Shown piece after piece: positions 46,500 through 60,300 of a stretch of 64,000 nt of DNA (its first letter is position 1; the number at the start of each line of letters is the position of its first letter). The position numbers were made by a program, and so were the translations under genes. A model generated the notes under the pieces. That model saw only the letters and a list, made by a program, of their open reading frames with translations. It did no database searches and was not told the DNA's origin. This DNA comes from Lycocorax pyrrhopterus obiensis (Eukaryota > Chordata > Aves > Passeriformes > Paradisaeidae): the NCBI GenBank assembly GCA_014706295.1, contig JACSVZ010000037.1, forward strand, positions 5,117,501-5,181,500. Direction: 5' to 3'.

Positions 46500-49400
46500 A
46501 GAAGAAACTGGATGTCTTTTACACGGAATATGCACCAGCATTTTTAAGAGGTGGGTGGTGGAGAAAGTGCTATCACCAAGGAAAAAAATCCAAACCCTCT
46601 TTTCCAGTAAATCGATGTATTTCGCTCTAATTTTATTAGGAATATAAAAGGAGCCTTTAGAAAAGTGCTTAGAGAGCAGAAAGAAAAAAAGAGGAGATAG
46701 GGAAGGCTAGCAGTGGAAACATTAGTCTGTCTGTATTAGGAATCCCATACTCACATTTTATTGTTACTGTCAGGATGCAAAAGGCAGCGCTTAAAACAAA
46801 ATAATACATAATGTATTACAGGGGCATAAACATCAGCAGTCATTTTTATTTTAAAAAGAAAATGCAAAAAAAAAATGGAGATAGCTTGCAAGTGAGGGAT
46901 CCAAGGTGCAGCATTTATATCTGTGTCCACTGAGATAATCAAAAAGGTATTAGAGCAGCTGATGGAACAGAGTACCACAAAGGGCTCCTCAGCAGTTTAC
47001 CACTGTTCTCATTACAAGGTAGCTGTGGAAGCTCTTTCAAAGAAATCATGGGGTCAGTTTTTAGGTTGGGTGGGAATTTACTCCAACTGTAAAGATAAGA
47101 TGATATTCAGGGAAATAAACTCCATACTTTTGAATGAGTAGTAAAGAAAATGGGTTTGGTACATTTGTGCACATTTTAGGAGAGAGTGAGGAAAAATGCA
47201 GAAATAAGAGTCATTTATGCTTTCCAGCTAAACCATGACACCAGGCCTTTTCAATCATTACTTTTTTAGGGTGCTTGCTTTATCTATGTTCACTTCTGCT
47301 TTTTTAGAGTTTGTTCTCTTGATCTCTGCACAGCACACCTAAACCTTGGAGTCTAAATTCAGCATCTTTTGTCATGGCCATAATATAAATAAACAAGCTT
47401 TATAGTACCTGCCTGTCACAGGAGTAAGCAATGCATGTGCCATCTCTCTCGTTTGATGGGGCTACTGGGGGTAAGGAGGGTCTCTACTCACAGGGTTTTA
47501 TCTCAGAGTCAGCTTCCAGCAGAGACTGTCCCATATTCCATGGGTTGCTTCTGAACCTCGCATGAGCTATTTCTGCCCTGCTTTCCATCCCTGCAGCTTC
47601 ACGGACAGGGCTCAGTCTTGCCCCTGCTTGGGCTCCTACACCATGCAAATTGCACAGCTGGCCCCATCTGCCTTGTTCAGATTCTGGTTCTAACACTACC
47701 TGCTCAGCAGGAAGAGGGGACCCCCTTTTCTCTTAAGAAGTTTCTACCACCACACCTGCTTTTGAGAGCAGTCCTAAACTCAGGAATGCAAAGAACACCA
47801 TATGAGTAACAGTGGAAAGTGTAGACAAGCTGCAATTAAGTTGCACTGCAAGGGGGATGCTTGGGGGAATGAAGAGGATTTTAAATACAGAAAATATCTC
47901 CTTTAAATATTTCAGCTGACAGCTGGATCTAACACCCCCCAGAACAGCTGGATCCTCTTCTGTCAAAAAAACTCAGCTCTTGCCTCTCATTCCCTGTGAT
48001 TCTCTGAAGGCCTCCGGGGGTACTTGATCCCCCTGTTTCCTTATCTGGTTGTACTGCTTTTGTCGCAACATATGCACACTAACATGGCACAGCCACAGTC
48101 TGCTGATGGGATGATGTCAAGAAGATTTGACTGCTGTGGCCTGTATAGTCATTTGGAGGACAGAGAAACAGGATAGGGGAGGCAAATTGGCAGAGGGCTG
48201 GGACGAGGGGGCTAAGAAACGAGATAGACAGACAATAAAGGACAAGCAAGTTCAGAAATGGAAAAAGATTAGGGGAAAAAAAAAGAAAACAAAGTAAAAC
48301 GCAATGATCTAGCTGTTTAACTATCTGTCACAGTAAACCACAATAGACACAGTTAGCAGAGCCTGTCCCATTTACTCCACAGAAGTAAGTGAGGTAAATC
48401 ACATTTACTAGAGAGCAAGACCAGGTGCGTTTAAAAAAAATCAAACTTGCTCTATTTGCTTATTTAAAATAACCTGGAAAACAAGGGTCTGCTGCAGGAG
48501 CCAGGAATTATTGACAACCAAAGTTTAGAAATCCCTTAAGGAGATGATAGGCATCAGAAATTGATGAATTAAGGAGTTCCACAGTTCTGGAGGATTTGCT
48601 CTTGAGAACTGGAGAGCAGTTAACATCTAAAGCTAGATTTCATCCCCAGCTATGTCACTTGCTTCACTTCTCAGCACCTGAGATTAGCTACAATGTCTAA
48701 CGGCTTCACCAAAATAAATATGGATATTGCTCTTAAAATTAGAACTCTGGAGATGATCAGCATTATCAGCACTAGTGGGACTCAGTGATGTGTTTGTCTT
48801 CCATACAAGGACAGGTATAGGGAATCTGCTGATTTTAGGTAATCTTTAGAGCATACTAGTTCCTAAAATGAAAATAATTGTGTGCATGCTAGAATCCTCT
48901 GTTTGGGAGAAAACTGCGGGTGATAAATCAGAGCAAGGATACACTGATGGAACTAGCTGCTGGACAGGGCTGCTTTGTGAGAAGCTGCTTCAGATCAGGC
49001 CTGAATGGCATAGGGAGCCATTCAGAGAAGAGCTCACTGTGCATCATTTTGGGTGGCCCTTGCATTTGCCTTCTTCTCACTAAAAATTATACTGTTTAGG
49101 GAAAAATATAAAAAACAAAGGAAATCCCCCAAAACAAATTATGAATTGTGCAGCTTGTGAAAATTCTGCCCACAGTACAGAAGACATTCTTCCCCTCCCT
49201 CCCCTCATGCCAGCTTGTCTCTGCGATATCTTTCCACTTCATAAATCTCTTCCTTGATTGAGAGGCAAATCTGGGAAACAGCCTCTTGGGGAAACAGTTC
49301 CTGAAAAGCCTGCATGCCAAGCCAGAGGCATCTTCTCACTGAGGTACGAAGCAAGTAAATGCCTCAGACTCGTTGCAACTGCATGAGAGTTCTTGGCACC

Positions 49401-50480
49401 ATCTAGTGGAATCATGCTGGAGACGGAGAGGAGAGGTACTAGAAGAAAACTTGGCAAATCTGCTTGGGTGGTAGTGGCAGCTCAGCTAGAACAAGGAGGC
49501 AGAAGTAAATGCTTGCCATCTTCACACGCTCTTTGTACAGGGGACTCCTCCTTGCAGTAAATAAGCTAGAGGTGATGCTACATCATATAGGGAAAGCATT
49601 ATGGAATCTCCCCGGAGGACACGACCTGCTGTTCTTAATGGCAGCTTTGCTACTTACAGGTAGAGCCATACATGCCAAGGGTGCACACCCCCTCTACTGT
49701 CCTGCAGTGGGATGGCCAATGATGGCTTCCAGAGAGCAGGCCAAAATCGGAAACCCTCTGAAGAATCCTGAAATCCTGAGCTGCAAATGAAGTTGCACTA
49801 AAGGAATATGGAAGATGACAAAGAAATATCAAGGCCATGGGTTGTTTGAAAATGGGTCTGACAGAGGGTGTAACTACCACTTTGTGAGCAAAGGAAAGTC
49901 ATTTATCAGAGTTGATTACTCATCCACTTCCCTCATCTCCTGTGCAAGAACAGTAAACAGTTGCCCAAGTTACACAAAACAATCAACATTTAGAACAAAA
50001 CAATGCTTCTTGTTTTTCAAGTTTTCCTGGAGCCACCTCCCTTCCTGTCCAGGCTCATCACCTTTCATCATTCCTGAACATAGCCATCACCACCAAACAC
50101 ATGGAACTGCATTGATACCAAGCCCCGGTACTGAACCTCCAAGAACGTTATCACCTGGAAAAGGCTACCGGCTTGTGATGTTCACAAATTGGGGTATGTG
50201 TGCTTTGGAAGACTGCAAGCATCACTCCTGCCCGCAGTCCTCAGACATCAAGTGAAGGAATCAATGAACTATCCAGGAGTAATGTTCTCAAATCAACTCA
50301 GCTCTACATCTTTCTAAGAGAAGCAAGCCAAGGACCATGCTGAAACCTTAACCACAAGGCCCAGCCGCTCTGTGGACACTAAAGATGTGAGGGCAGTTTC
50401 CCAAAAAGCAGGTATTAGCTTTGGCATCCTTGGCCAATACTTACGTTTCTCTTCGCTGTTACAAAGCAGCCTTTCCATGC
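46500..50480. other. non-coding, no feature recognised
   Basis: No repeat family or RNA gene is supported. The plus frame 46923-47141 contains a fair peptide and possible donors ('aaaaag|gtatta', 'tacaag|gtagct'), but its only acceptor ('ggtgcag') lacks a pyrimidine tract, so it is not called. Confidence 0.45.
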
Positions 50481-50485
50481 AGCTA

Positions 50486-50600
50486 AGAGCCAGATCCACA
50501 GGGAAATGCAGGCACCTAGTTCCAATTTCACTGGGAGTACAACATCTCTGTACCTCCAAGCCTAGACTACAGTACTTCAGGATCCCTGGAAGGCATATGG
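50486..50600. mobile_element. possible palindromic-MITE relic
   Basis: 'gccagatccacagggaaatgcaggcacctagttccaatttcactgggagt' resembles the 'agatcctcaaaggtatttaggcacctaactcccattgaaatcaatggg' wording of short amniote palindromic repeats. Too decayed for a firm call. Confidence 0.3.
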
Positions 50601-51855
50601 GTGTGGGGGGGAGTTTAAATCCCATTTCTACCCTGTCTTGAAATTCGTGTTATTGTTCATTCCATATAAAGCAGTTTTGAAAAGCTCCCAAACCAAAACT
50701 CCCCACTTGCTCAACAGGATAATGATTTACATCCCCTTTGCCAGGGTGCAAATGATACCTTGTGGTGCAAGGAAGCAATAGGATTCAGACCTTGTGACAG
50801 TTAAAGAGGAAATCACTGACATGGCATGGATCAGGCAATGTGTGTACAAATTTGTTACCTGCAACGCTCAGCACTGGAAACATGCAGCACAGTGCAACAG
50901 CAGTCACTCTACAGTTTTGTCTCCTTTAAAGACATGGACACATGCAGTTTTAAAGTGCTTTAAGCAGCTAATTAGGGTGTCTTCCCCTCCTTCATCCCAC
51001 AAGATAATTGCATTATAAAAATGAATATGTAACTAAGCAGAAACCACAGGAACGGTGATGGCAGAAAAAGAGATGGAACCAGCAGCAGCCTCACTCCGCA
51101 GTCACAGGTGGAAGCCCTCACATTAGAGAGACTCATGCTCCAGTGCGGTTTCTGTAGCTGTGGGGAGGAAAACCTCAAAAAAGCCCCACATCATTTAGAG
51201 TCACAAGAGTCAGCGAATGGTTTAGTGCTTAAACAATCAATGTCAGGAAGAGAGAAGATCCGTGAGAGCGTGTCTGCCTCTTGCTCTCCCTGCATACATC
51301 TCCCCAGAATGTCTACAGTCATCAGGATAATTTAAAAAGGAATAAAAAAAATACAGACTTGGCTTGGCCTAACTGGGGCTATCACTGTAATTGTGGAAGG
51401 AAGTGAGAACATACCAGCAGGGCCCCAGGGAGAAAAGAGCAAAGTGAGGGGAATGGAGACTGAATTTGTGGGACCCCGTGAAACTGAAGAAGTGTCAGAG
51501 TGCGGCGCAGTGATGCCTGAGGGTGGAGCAGAGCTAAGGCAGTTAGAGCCTCCTGAAACAGCAAGTAGCGCAGGATCTGAGCTTGGAGCACAGCCACACA
51601 GCTAGCACTGTTCCCGGGGTTCCCTCAGTACCTAATATCAGGGATGACCAGGTAACTGGGCACATTCTCTCTACATTTAAAAGGAGAGGTATCACCGTAA
51701 ATAGCTGCAGGGATGATAAATATCTTTATTTTTTCAGGGAAGAAAGGGGGGGGACTCTTCCTACTGCCAGTTCTCCTCTGCCCCCTACGGAGCACAGGCA
51801 GCCTCTATTCTGCCAGTCCATTCTTCCACATCCACTGCATTATTATGAACCCTCC
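50601..51855. other. non-coding, no feature recognised
   Basis: Ordinary unique sequence. A short G run lies at 51747-51753. Nothing is supported. Confidence 0.45.
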
Positions 51856-51859
51856 AGCA

Positions 51860-52200
51860 CACACGGCTAATTAGAGAAAATATCCTTTCTAGCAATTTAA
51901 ATGATTTTGGCATTTTCAGGAGGGCACATGTAATATTCAAATTACTTCCACTCTGCGCTGCCTTGTCTTGCCTGGCTCATCTTCCCAGGTGAATTTGTAG
52001 TCTCTGAAATGCTCTAATTTCCCACACAAGCCATGTCAAATATAATTTTGGTGCAAAGTTGGTAATTATACGTAACATCAGTCTGATGTTAAAAACACTG
52101 AAAAATTTAGCAAGAAGAGACGAATGGAGAGACATAAGTCTGAGACCAAGGAACGAAAGGCGTGCGGCCCCCTTAGTATTTGCGCTCATTAATTAATAAT
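51860..52200. promoter_or_regulatory. candidate conserved non-coding block
   Basis: 'acacacggctaattagagaaaatatcc', 'tagcaatttaaatgattttggc', 'ggtaattatacgtaacatcagtctgatgttaaaaacac' and 'gctcattaattaataatagc' form a unique, AT-rich, homeodomain-core-rich block without a reading frame. The 'aacatcagtctgatgtt' word (52075-52091) is a short perfect inverted repeat. Confidence 0.35.
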
Positions 52201-54087
52201 AGCATGTTTTCAGGAACTGAAAGGATGTGTTTCCCGAACTGACTGGAATTCACTTATGTCCCAATTACACTGTCTCAGTGAAGAACTTCGGTCAGGTCTT
52301 GCTGAAGAGCCGCAGCTAAACCAAAAGCAAAATCCAGACTCCCCAGTCAGTCCATCCCAGCTTCAAGGGTACGTAAAAGAGCAGAAATCTCACGCCAGGG
52401 CTCAAACCCAGGGACCAAATTGTCTCTTCCTCTGCCACCCCTGCTGCAAACCCCTCCGGAAGGAGTCAAGCAGATTTGCATCAGTGAGTCACCAAATGTA
52501 TGGATATATATTAGAATAAGGGTAATTATAACTGTTGGCCCCAAAGTATTGGGCAAACATTTTAACAGACTTGTTCCTTGGCTCCAAATAGAAGAATTAA
52601 CATGAAGAGTGAATTATCTGACCCCATCATCAACTCTTTCCCAAGGATACCGGGTCTGCCTGTTTCAAGGAGCACCCCAATCCAGCCTGCTTTTTGACAC
52701 CATTATCCCAGCACAGTGTCTGCCTCTTAAAAAACAGTTGAGAATTTCTGAGTTAACCCGTTCCATGCTAAAATCCATGCCTGCAATAACTGCTGGGAAC
52801 CACAGAGCCTTTTGCTCCGACACTGTTGCTCCAGGTAATCTACTCATGGAAAGGAGTACCCAAGCATCTCATCATCACTGAACAGCAGTTTCTGGATCGT
52901 GTGAGAATTTGGATCCCAGCTGGTGAGGAAGACTTGCTTCATTTTGTTCCTGAAGGCTATTTTGCCAACAATCAAGAACCATATTAAAAGGCCTGATCAT
53001 ATAAACAAAATCAGCACACCCAAACAAGGGTTAAGTAAGGATTACACCCCAAAGGATTATGTAAGAGCCACTGAATAAAAACTATTATTTCAGAGGAATG
53101 AGATGAGACGGGAACCGATGAAGTCTCAAATAAACTTGAAGCTCCTGGGCATAAGTGAACCCCACTTTCATCCTATATTAGCCACTGTATGCTTGTATAC
53201 AGGGATTCGAGACCTAGTCTTGAATTTGAGCCTTTGTGTTTCATGTCTCACACCTCTCTCTTTCTTCAACCCCACATAAGAGGATGAAACCCCTTGTTTT
53301 GGAGAATGAACACTTGCTGCCTTTTTGGCTGACTCCATCTACTCTCTTAAGATCAGTTCCTACTTCTCTTGCCCTTTTTCAGGGTCGGGTTTGTGCCGCT
53401 CATTTAAGAGTGGCTAGCTGCGCACAAGCAGAAAATCCATCGTGCTCAGACCACATGAGCCAGAGAAAGCCAGAAACTTTCTCCACAGCTTTATTAAGTC
53501 CTTAAGACCCTCAGATAAAAGCAACTTTCTAAATGTAAAGAAAGCTTGCGCACAGCTTTTCCTTCTCAGTCTGAAATGATAATGTGCAAGAGCAGAATAG
53601 GAAAAATGACACTTGACCTCCAATTTCCTGAATGCTAACTAGCTTTCCTAGCCTTTTTGAATCAGGTCTCCAATGTAAGGCCAGGATGTGGCAAGGTAGC
53701 TGGACAAATAAAGAGTTCCTTTGCTGCCATGGCAATGATGCAAACAGAGCAGAGTACATGCCAAAGGAAGTTGCCATAAATCAAAATTGGTCAATTCTGT
53801 TTAGTTTCCAAGCAAAGGTTACGCAAACTGTCTGGAAAGTGCAGAGAAGCCAATTACCATTTTCTTCAGGAAAATGCACTGATTTGCAGATTATTTAGTC
53901 TTCTCTCAACTCTCCTCAGGTCTGAGAGACTCTAATTTTGAAAACATCCCCTACTTCCAGGGTAGCTTGAACTCTGCCAGGGTCTTAGAAACATAAAGGG
54001 TAAGACCACATCCCAGTGTTCAGATTTTTTTTTCATTTGTCACTTAACAAGGAGTGAAATAAATCCCACTTGGAGAAACATGCTTAC
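52201..54087. other. non-coding, no feature recognised
   Basis: No exon, repeat or RNA gene is supported. Confidence 0.45.
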
Positions 54088-54114
54088 CTTCAGGGGTAAA
54101 TCTTATCAAAGGTT
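54088..54114 (-). other. candidate 27-nt microexon
   Basis: On minus, 'cacattcttagcccaccctgcag' (AG at 54116-54115) and 'cctgaag|gtaagc' (GT at 54087-54086) flank 27 nt, a multiple of three. It is open only in phase 1 (PLIRFTPE). Its phase is compatible with the shorter form of the 31017-31223 exon candidate. Short spacing makes chance likely. Confidence 0.18.
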
Positions 54115-54549
54115 CTGCAGGGTGGGCTAAGAATGTGGAATATGCATTTGCACAGATCACCCTCTTCTGTCCCACTGAACCTCTCCACAAGGAAACAGTC
54201 TTTACAAGTCTACAGCGCTTCCCCCTGTCTCACTGGTGGACCAGGACAGTATTCTCTGGTGCAGATAGGAATTTCTGTGACTCTTATGCCTATAAACTCA
54301 TTCCTTTCGGGACTCATACAGACTGGGCAATTTGGCCTTCACAGTGGAGAATGAAACTCCTATGCTAAACACCATTCGAACACCATCAGAAGCAAAATGA
54401 AATCCAGCTTGTTCTTTGACAGCTATTTTGGTTTTGTGAGCTACTATCACTAAATTTCTTGGGAAAGGGGAAGGAGGAGGTTCTGCTCCATCATTTGAGA
54501 AGCTACATCCTCAGACTGTTTTATAAGGGACCCAGCTGGCACCACTCAC

Positions 54550-54601
54550 CATGCGTGGCTCCGTTACTGCATAGGGTGGCCAGCGAGCAAAGCTCCACTG
54601 C
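54550..54601 (-). other. candidate exon
   Basis: On minus, 'gtttatttttcactccaag' (AG at 54603-54602) precedes 52 nt ending 'cacgcatg|gtgagt' (a strong donor, GT at 54549-54548), phase 0 to 1, with an open frame (AVELCSLATLCSNGATH). Its exit phase matches the microexon at 54088. Function is not recognised; low certainty. Confidence 0.18.
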
Positions 54602-54604
54602 CTT

Positions 54605-57600
54605 GGAGTGAAAAATAAACCTTGCTGAGTCCTGTCAACACTGCATCTCATCTGGGCTAATGTAAACCAGAACCTCACTCTCCCTGGGAGGGGTCAGATA
54701 GAGTTATAAAGCATGAGAGTGTTGACAAGGTCTCCAGCAACATGCTCCTGTTGTATCATTAGGTCCATATTCCCTGCATCTCACTCCTCCTGGATGATGC
54801 CTAGGTTCATTCTGATGCCAGAGACATTCTGCAGGCAGACACAGGCTTCTTTCGAGTTCACCCGACTCCAGTCTGCCTAACTCCTGCCCTTAAATTTCAT
54901 ATTTACACCTATGCTAGGAGAGCGCAAAACTCTACCCAGTCAAAACAATGGAGCATTTATCCTTCAGTTGCCTGATGTTCAGAGGGCACAGAGCAAGAAA
55001 GGACTTGGCTTCTCCCTGCTCTTAACTGATAAGCCCCTCTTGGCTTGCCAGCCCCTCCAGCTGGTGGGGCAGACATAACAGGACAGAATTATTTTCTAGG
55101 CTAAGCAGAAACCTCCTCTTTCAAAGTCTGCAAAAGTCAGCAGATGAACAGAGATGGATTTCAGTGGACACTGACTAGGTGCAGGCTTCCTAAAAATAGT
55201 AACAGCCTCACCCACAGAAATATTCATAATTAACAGACAAAATATGACAGTAGTATTTGCATAAGGGGTTGCTCCCTAAGCAGCAACAGTTTGTGCTAGT
55301 AGGGGACCAAGAAGGCCTCCATGACTTCAGGGTTCCTTGTGAAAAATCTAATGCAGCCTCTTTCTCAGCCAGGGTAATTCGCTAACTAATTGTTCATATA
55401 AGGCAGCAGCAGAGAAGCAAACAAGCTGGACAAGGGATTTTTGCCTTCTTGTTACAAATGTCCTGTGGCCTGGCACAAAACAAAGGACACACTGATCATG
55501 GTCCTCAAGGCCTCTGAAAGAATTTAATGCTAACTGAAGTTAATTTTGGACTCCTTATTTAGACAAAGAGGATGAAGGAAGAGATAGAGTGAGAGCGCCA
55601 GGGGAGCAACTGATTTCCCGTCATTTCATTTCATTATTACCAGAATCAAATAAGCAAAAAACTCACGCATCAGGCTTTTATAATCACGAAGGCTGAAAAT
55701 GAATGAATACATTGGATTTCTTTGTACTGACCTGACTTCAGAGCCTTTACAGTGATGGAATTTCAGACCTTTTGGAGATCGTCGATGTCAGAATTTGCCT
55801 TTAACTCATGCAAGTAAGAAAAATAAGCTCACCTAATCATAGGAATCTACAGCTAGGTCTTTAAGCAAAATGTGCACCCAGTTCAATGCTACACTCATTG
55901 CTGCCTCCTGAGGTTTGAAAATGGATTACCATTAAGCAAGGGGGCAGAATTAGATACAGAAGAGCCAAGGTAAGATCCAGTTGCAGAGAGTGGTGGTTTC
56001 GATGCTTGGACTTAAAATGGACTTCACAGCATGTGTCACCATAGTATGGTGACGCTTTAATTTTCCCGTTTCCCCATCCAAACAGGCTCAAATTATTTTA
56101 CGAAGTCTGCTGAATGGAAATAGAGGGTACCTTTGGTCAGCAGTGCTTGATCACAACAGACTGTAGCCTACAGATGTGGTTAACTCAATAGTGTGGCTGT
56201 GAAAGTCCCAGACCAAAGTCTTGCTGCTGAAGCAGGTGATGAGCCAGCTAAAATTTAGAATACACGCACGGTTTTGACTACCTAGCAGCAGAATGGTCTC
56301 CTCTAACTTTTTGCGTTAAAACTCAGCCGGCCTATTACCAGCATGATATAATCCGGCAGCATCTAATTGGCTGCTGCCACCCTCAGCCTACCCCCACCTT
56401 CAGCACTGGCGGGTATGTCAAAGCAAAAACATCTCAGCATTTCTGATCTCCCCGGGGTCACATCTGGTTTGAGTAAGGCTTCTCATTTGGTTCCAATCCA
56501 CCGATTTCCTGCTACTGTCCCTGAAAAAGAGTGCAACTCTGTGGCTTCCCCTGGGTGTAATGGTCTAATCTGTATCTTGTTGTGCACTGTAGAGGGGAGG
56601 GGGAATCAGTGCTACTTGGGAGCAGATTCCTTTTCCCCTGTGACTGTGTCCTGCTCTTATGCAAAGCACCTTTATTCTTGCCAGTAATGGCAGCCCCAGA
56701 TGTCCTGGTGCCCTCCCTGTATCATCCATATTCCTCCAGCCTCTTAATTGAATCCTTTCCTCTCTAGGACAGGCTTTCCTCATTACAATGAGCTGGATCC
56801 AATTCTACTCCCTCCCCTCCATCTCACAGTCTCTCATTGTGAAACACAGGGCAAGCCCCACAGAGCTTCTGTGGGTGGATGACCGCCCCAGTGAACTGTT
56901 CTTGCAGCTACTGGAATGCTGCTCATGTTAACAGAACAGGAAGGCCCCAGACAGGTACAAGGTGGTAAAGGTGTCTGCTCCGACAAGGTTCTGGCAACAT
57001 CAAGACACAATTTAGTTCCAAGAAATAATATCTAGTCCTTTTAATCTGTGGCTTTCAAAGCCATTTATCTAAACCATCAGTGTTTTGCAGCTGGGGAAGT
57101 AGCCTGGGAGTATGCACAAGAGCAGTGGCAGAGCCCAGGAGCTGAATGGGTCTCTTGCATCCTCATTCCATAGGACCGTCTCTGTAGGAGGGCAGTACCC
57201 ATGACTGATGCCTCACTCATGCTCTGAACAAGGCAGGGCAACATACACAGAACAAATTCTCTTTTTTTACTCTCACTCATCCACTGAAAATCTCAATACT
57301 GAGGAAAAGAGTTCAGTCCTTTTCCTCACCTTATTTATGACCTTATTTATCCTTCTTCTTCTTAATCTGAGCTACATTATCCTATGCTGCACCATACAGC
57401 ACATAGTGATCTGCGTTTTCTTTGCAGGCCCCATTCTGGAGCAATGCCCCAGTGTCACCACACTTAAGATGACCCTGTAATACATTAAGTTGCATTTGTT
57501 CAGACACAGCATCACACTATACCTTGGGTTTGACACTTAAATTGGTTTGTTCAAAGTTAGTTAACTTATTATACGAACTGCCTTAGGGTGTGCAGGAACA

Positions 57601-58535
57601 GCCAGGCTTGTGCTGAGGCAAGTAACTCAGGTAAACTGAGGTACAAATCCATTAGGTGCATAGACTTCAAGGCAAGTTCTCATAAGTGCTGGGAGGAGAC
57701 CCAGCACACCAAATTCCCCTAAGTGCCACCACTTTAACTACTAACCTACACTCTTCTACTGCACTAAGTACATCTGGATTCCATCAGAGCCCGAATATTA
57801 TTTTTTAAAATAACCAGATCTTTGGAAAACAAAATCCCTCAAAGCACCAGAACAAAACCTCTGATCTAGAGGCTTTTCAGCGTCTTAGGGAATGAGAGAT
57901 GCTATTATTGTTACTAGAAAGGCAAAAGTACAAGGAATGATCTATAGGGCACAAGTATGTTTGTTATGAAATTATTTGGATCCACAGAGAAATTCCATAT
58001 GTGGCTTCCCCTCTGGTGACTAGAGGTTCCCACCTTGGCAGTGATCCTGGAGTCCCATGCCTACAGGCTCAGCAGCATGGAAAGGGAGGGTGGACGCTGG
58101 AGGAGTAATGGGATCATCAGGCGCTGAGGCTGCTGCTTGGCACGCCGACAATGTTTGTTTGCACCTCTTTGAAGATGAGAGATGAAAGTGGCGCCCACAT
58201 GGGCTGCCTTTGATTAGCTTCTTATTTTTAACATTGCAGCTGCGATTATTTTTCTTTTTCTTGAAGCATTTCTTCCCCAGCACCACAGACTCTGAGGTTC
58301 CCTTCTCCAGGGAGGTTCAACTTCAAGGAAACATAACAAAGAGAAGTGTGAATGTAAAGGAGACTGGACAACTCGGGGCCAGCAGGGAATTATGCCATTT
58401 TATTTTTAATTTTACTTCCATTTTCCCCCCAATCCCCCATCCTCGGTGGGTCTCAGAAAGAAAATACTTGTTTACTTCTTTTTTAATAGGGAAAATAAAT
58501 GAGTCCTGGGATTGTACAGAGCTGTCATGAAGAGG
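54605..58535. other. non-coding, no feature recognised
   Basis: Nothing firm. A possible very old SINE trace ('agcagtggcagagcccaggagctgaatggg') lies at 57118-57150. The plus frames 56367-56687 and 58210-58530 lack splice support. Confidence 0.45.
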
Positions 58536-58539
58536 GAAA

Positions 58540-58745
58540 TGTCTAATGGTTCAATTCCCAGCTCTGTCACTGAACCACTCTGGGACTTGGGGAAAAGTCA
58601 GTTCGCCCATCTGTAAAATGGGATTTATAATGCGTTGCTTCTCAGGGGTATTGAAGGAGTATGAGTAGCATTGATGGAATGCTTCATGCACCTTGGATAG
58701 AAGGGGCAAGAGCCCTGTGAAGTGCTGCCCTTAATAGATACTTAG
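58540..58745 (+). repeat. MIR/CORE-SINE relic
   Basis: 'ggttcaattcccagctctgtcactgaaccactctgggacttggggaaaagtcagttcgcccatctgtaaaatgggatttataatgcgttgc' then 'ccctgtgaagtgctgcccttaatagatacttag' reproduces the forward MIR order, including the 'gttcaattcccagctctgccact' head, the 'catctgtaaaatggg' centre and a 'gtgaagtgct...' tail. Confidence 0.82.
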
Positions 58746-58749
58746 AGGA

Positions 58750-60300
58750 GTTTCCTTCACTGTGGTACTTATCTGACCACAGCAGCTGAGTGCCTCACAG
58801 CTACTGACGGATATTTTTTTCTATTACCTCTCTGTATCATAGGATTGTTGCAGAGGAAAGCAAGGCAAATGGCAAATGGAATGAAAGGGACCCAGTCACA
58901 CAGAGAATATGTTGTAAAGTCAGGACTAATCCTTTGCTTCCTATATTTCCGCCACAGCCATTTGACTTTCATCCTAGTTGCATGGATTTTGTGATCTGAA
59001 GGCATGAGAGAAAGCCACCTTCCCTTCCTCCTACACTGGCCAGTCACACTGTGGCTGTCTTCCTGCTGGATGAGAGGCAAGTGGTCTGGAAAAGGAGTCA
59101 CCATTGTGCATTACTCTATTTCCTACCATAACATTGTGGAGTTTGTTTCTTTCACCTGCTAGAGTAGTTTTCAGCCAAGAATTTAATGTTAGTCCAGTTA
59201 TCCATAGTAAACTTTCTAGCTTTAACAGGATAACGGTAGAAAAACATCTAGATTTGCTGTTCCTTATTTTCAGGACTAATTTCTAGAGGTAGTAAAGAGC
59301 CATATATACAAGTAAAATCAGAGAAAACTGCTGGTAATTGATACTTCCTAAATAATAGCTTCACAATGTGCTGCTGCTTGCATCAGCTTAAGTTTAACTT
59401 CAGTCAGAGGGCCTTAAAAATGTGAGGCAGAGCCTGATAGCAACAATATCAATTAACAAGACGTAAAAATCTTGAGCGGAGATAAGAGGAATAGCCAAGG
59501 ATAAATAACAATCAAGCTCTCGACACTCACACACTTCAAAAGAAAAAACACAACTACGCATGTTTATATTTATTTATTTGTGCTATCTGTCAAGACATTT
59601 ACCAGCCAAAGAGAAATGGGGGCACACAAGTTGAATAAAAACTTGTAAGATGCTTATGCAAATTCAGCCAACTCTGAGAGCAAAATCTGGTTTTACCAAA
59701 TATAATACCTGCTAAACCCTCTAAAAGACACTTCAGCCTTACTTTGGTCAGTCCAAAAAGCTTAGACTAATCCACGTATAACATATAACTTAACCAGTTA
59801 AGACTAGTTCCTTGTCTTCATGGCATTTCTCCTGCTCCCAAGAAAAGATGCAGACAGTTGTTCCAGCCCATTGCAACATCCAAGTAATCCCAATGCCCAG
59901 ACACGATCCTGCTCAATGCAGCTCCTCGTGAAGGAGTGAGCCAGTCTTATAGGCTCTTCTCCGGGATATTAGGAAGAGGTATACTGTACAGGACAGCTTA
60001 TAAAGTACACTTGCTTCAGATTCACTCCAGAGAAACAACATACTCCAGTCCTACTCCATCCAGTCACCCAGACTCCAGGATATTAAATTCACCTGCCAAG
60101 TTTACTGCAGGCCACCTGACCATACCATTTAGCCCACAGTAAAGACAAAATCTATAGCTAGCTACAGTGAGGAAAGCAGGCAACTCTGTGGAAAACCTAG
60201 TTATATCATTCAAGGAGATCAATGGAGAGCCCAGGCCTGGAGGCCAGTGACCTTGGATTAACACAAAACTTAAAGGAAAAAATGAATGGTCTCAATTCAA
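58750..60300. other. non-coding, no feature recognised
   Basis: AT-rich unique sequence. 'tatatttatttatttgtgctatctg' and nearby words at 59565-59590 are AT-rich without a repeat identity. Confidence 0.45.

Noticed and set aside
46923..47141. Plus frame with protein-like text and two possible donors
   Set aside because: The only upstream acceptor (ggtgcag) has no pyrimidine tract and follows an A-rich stretch. I could not justify an exon.
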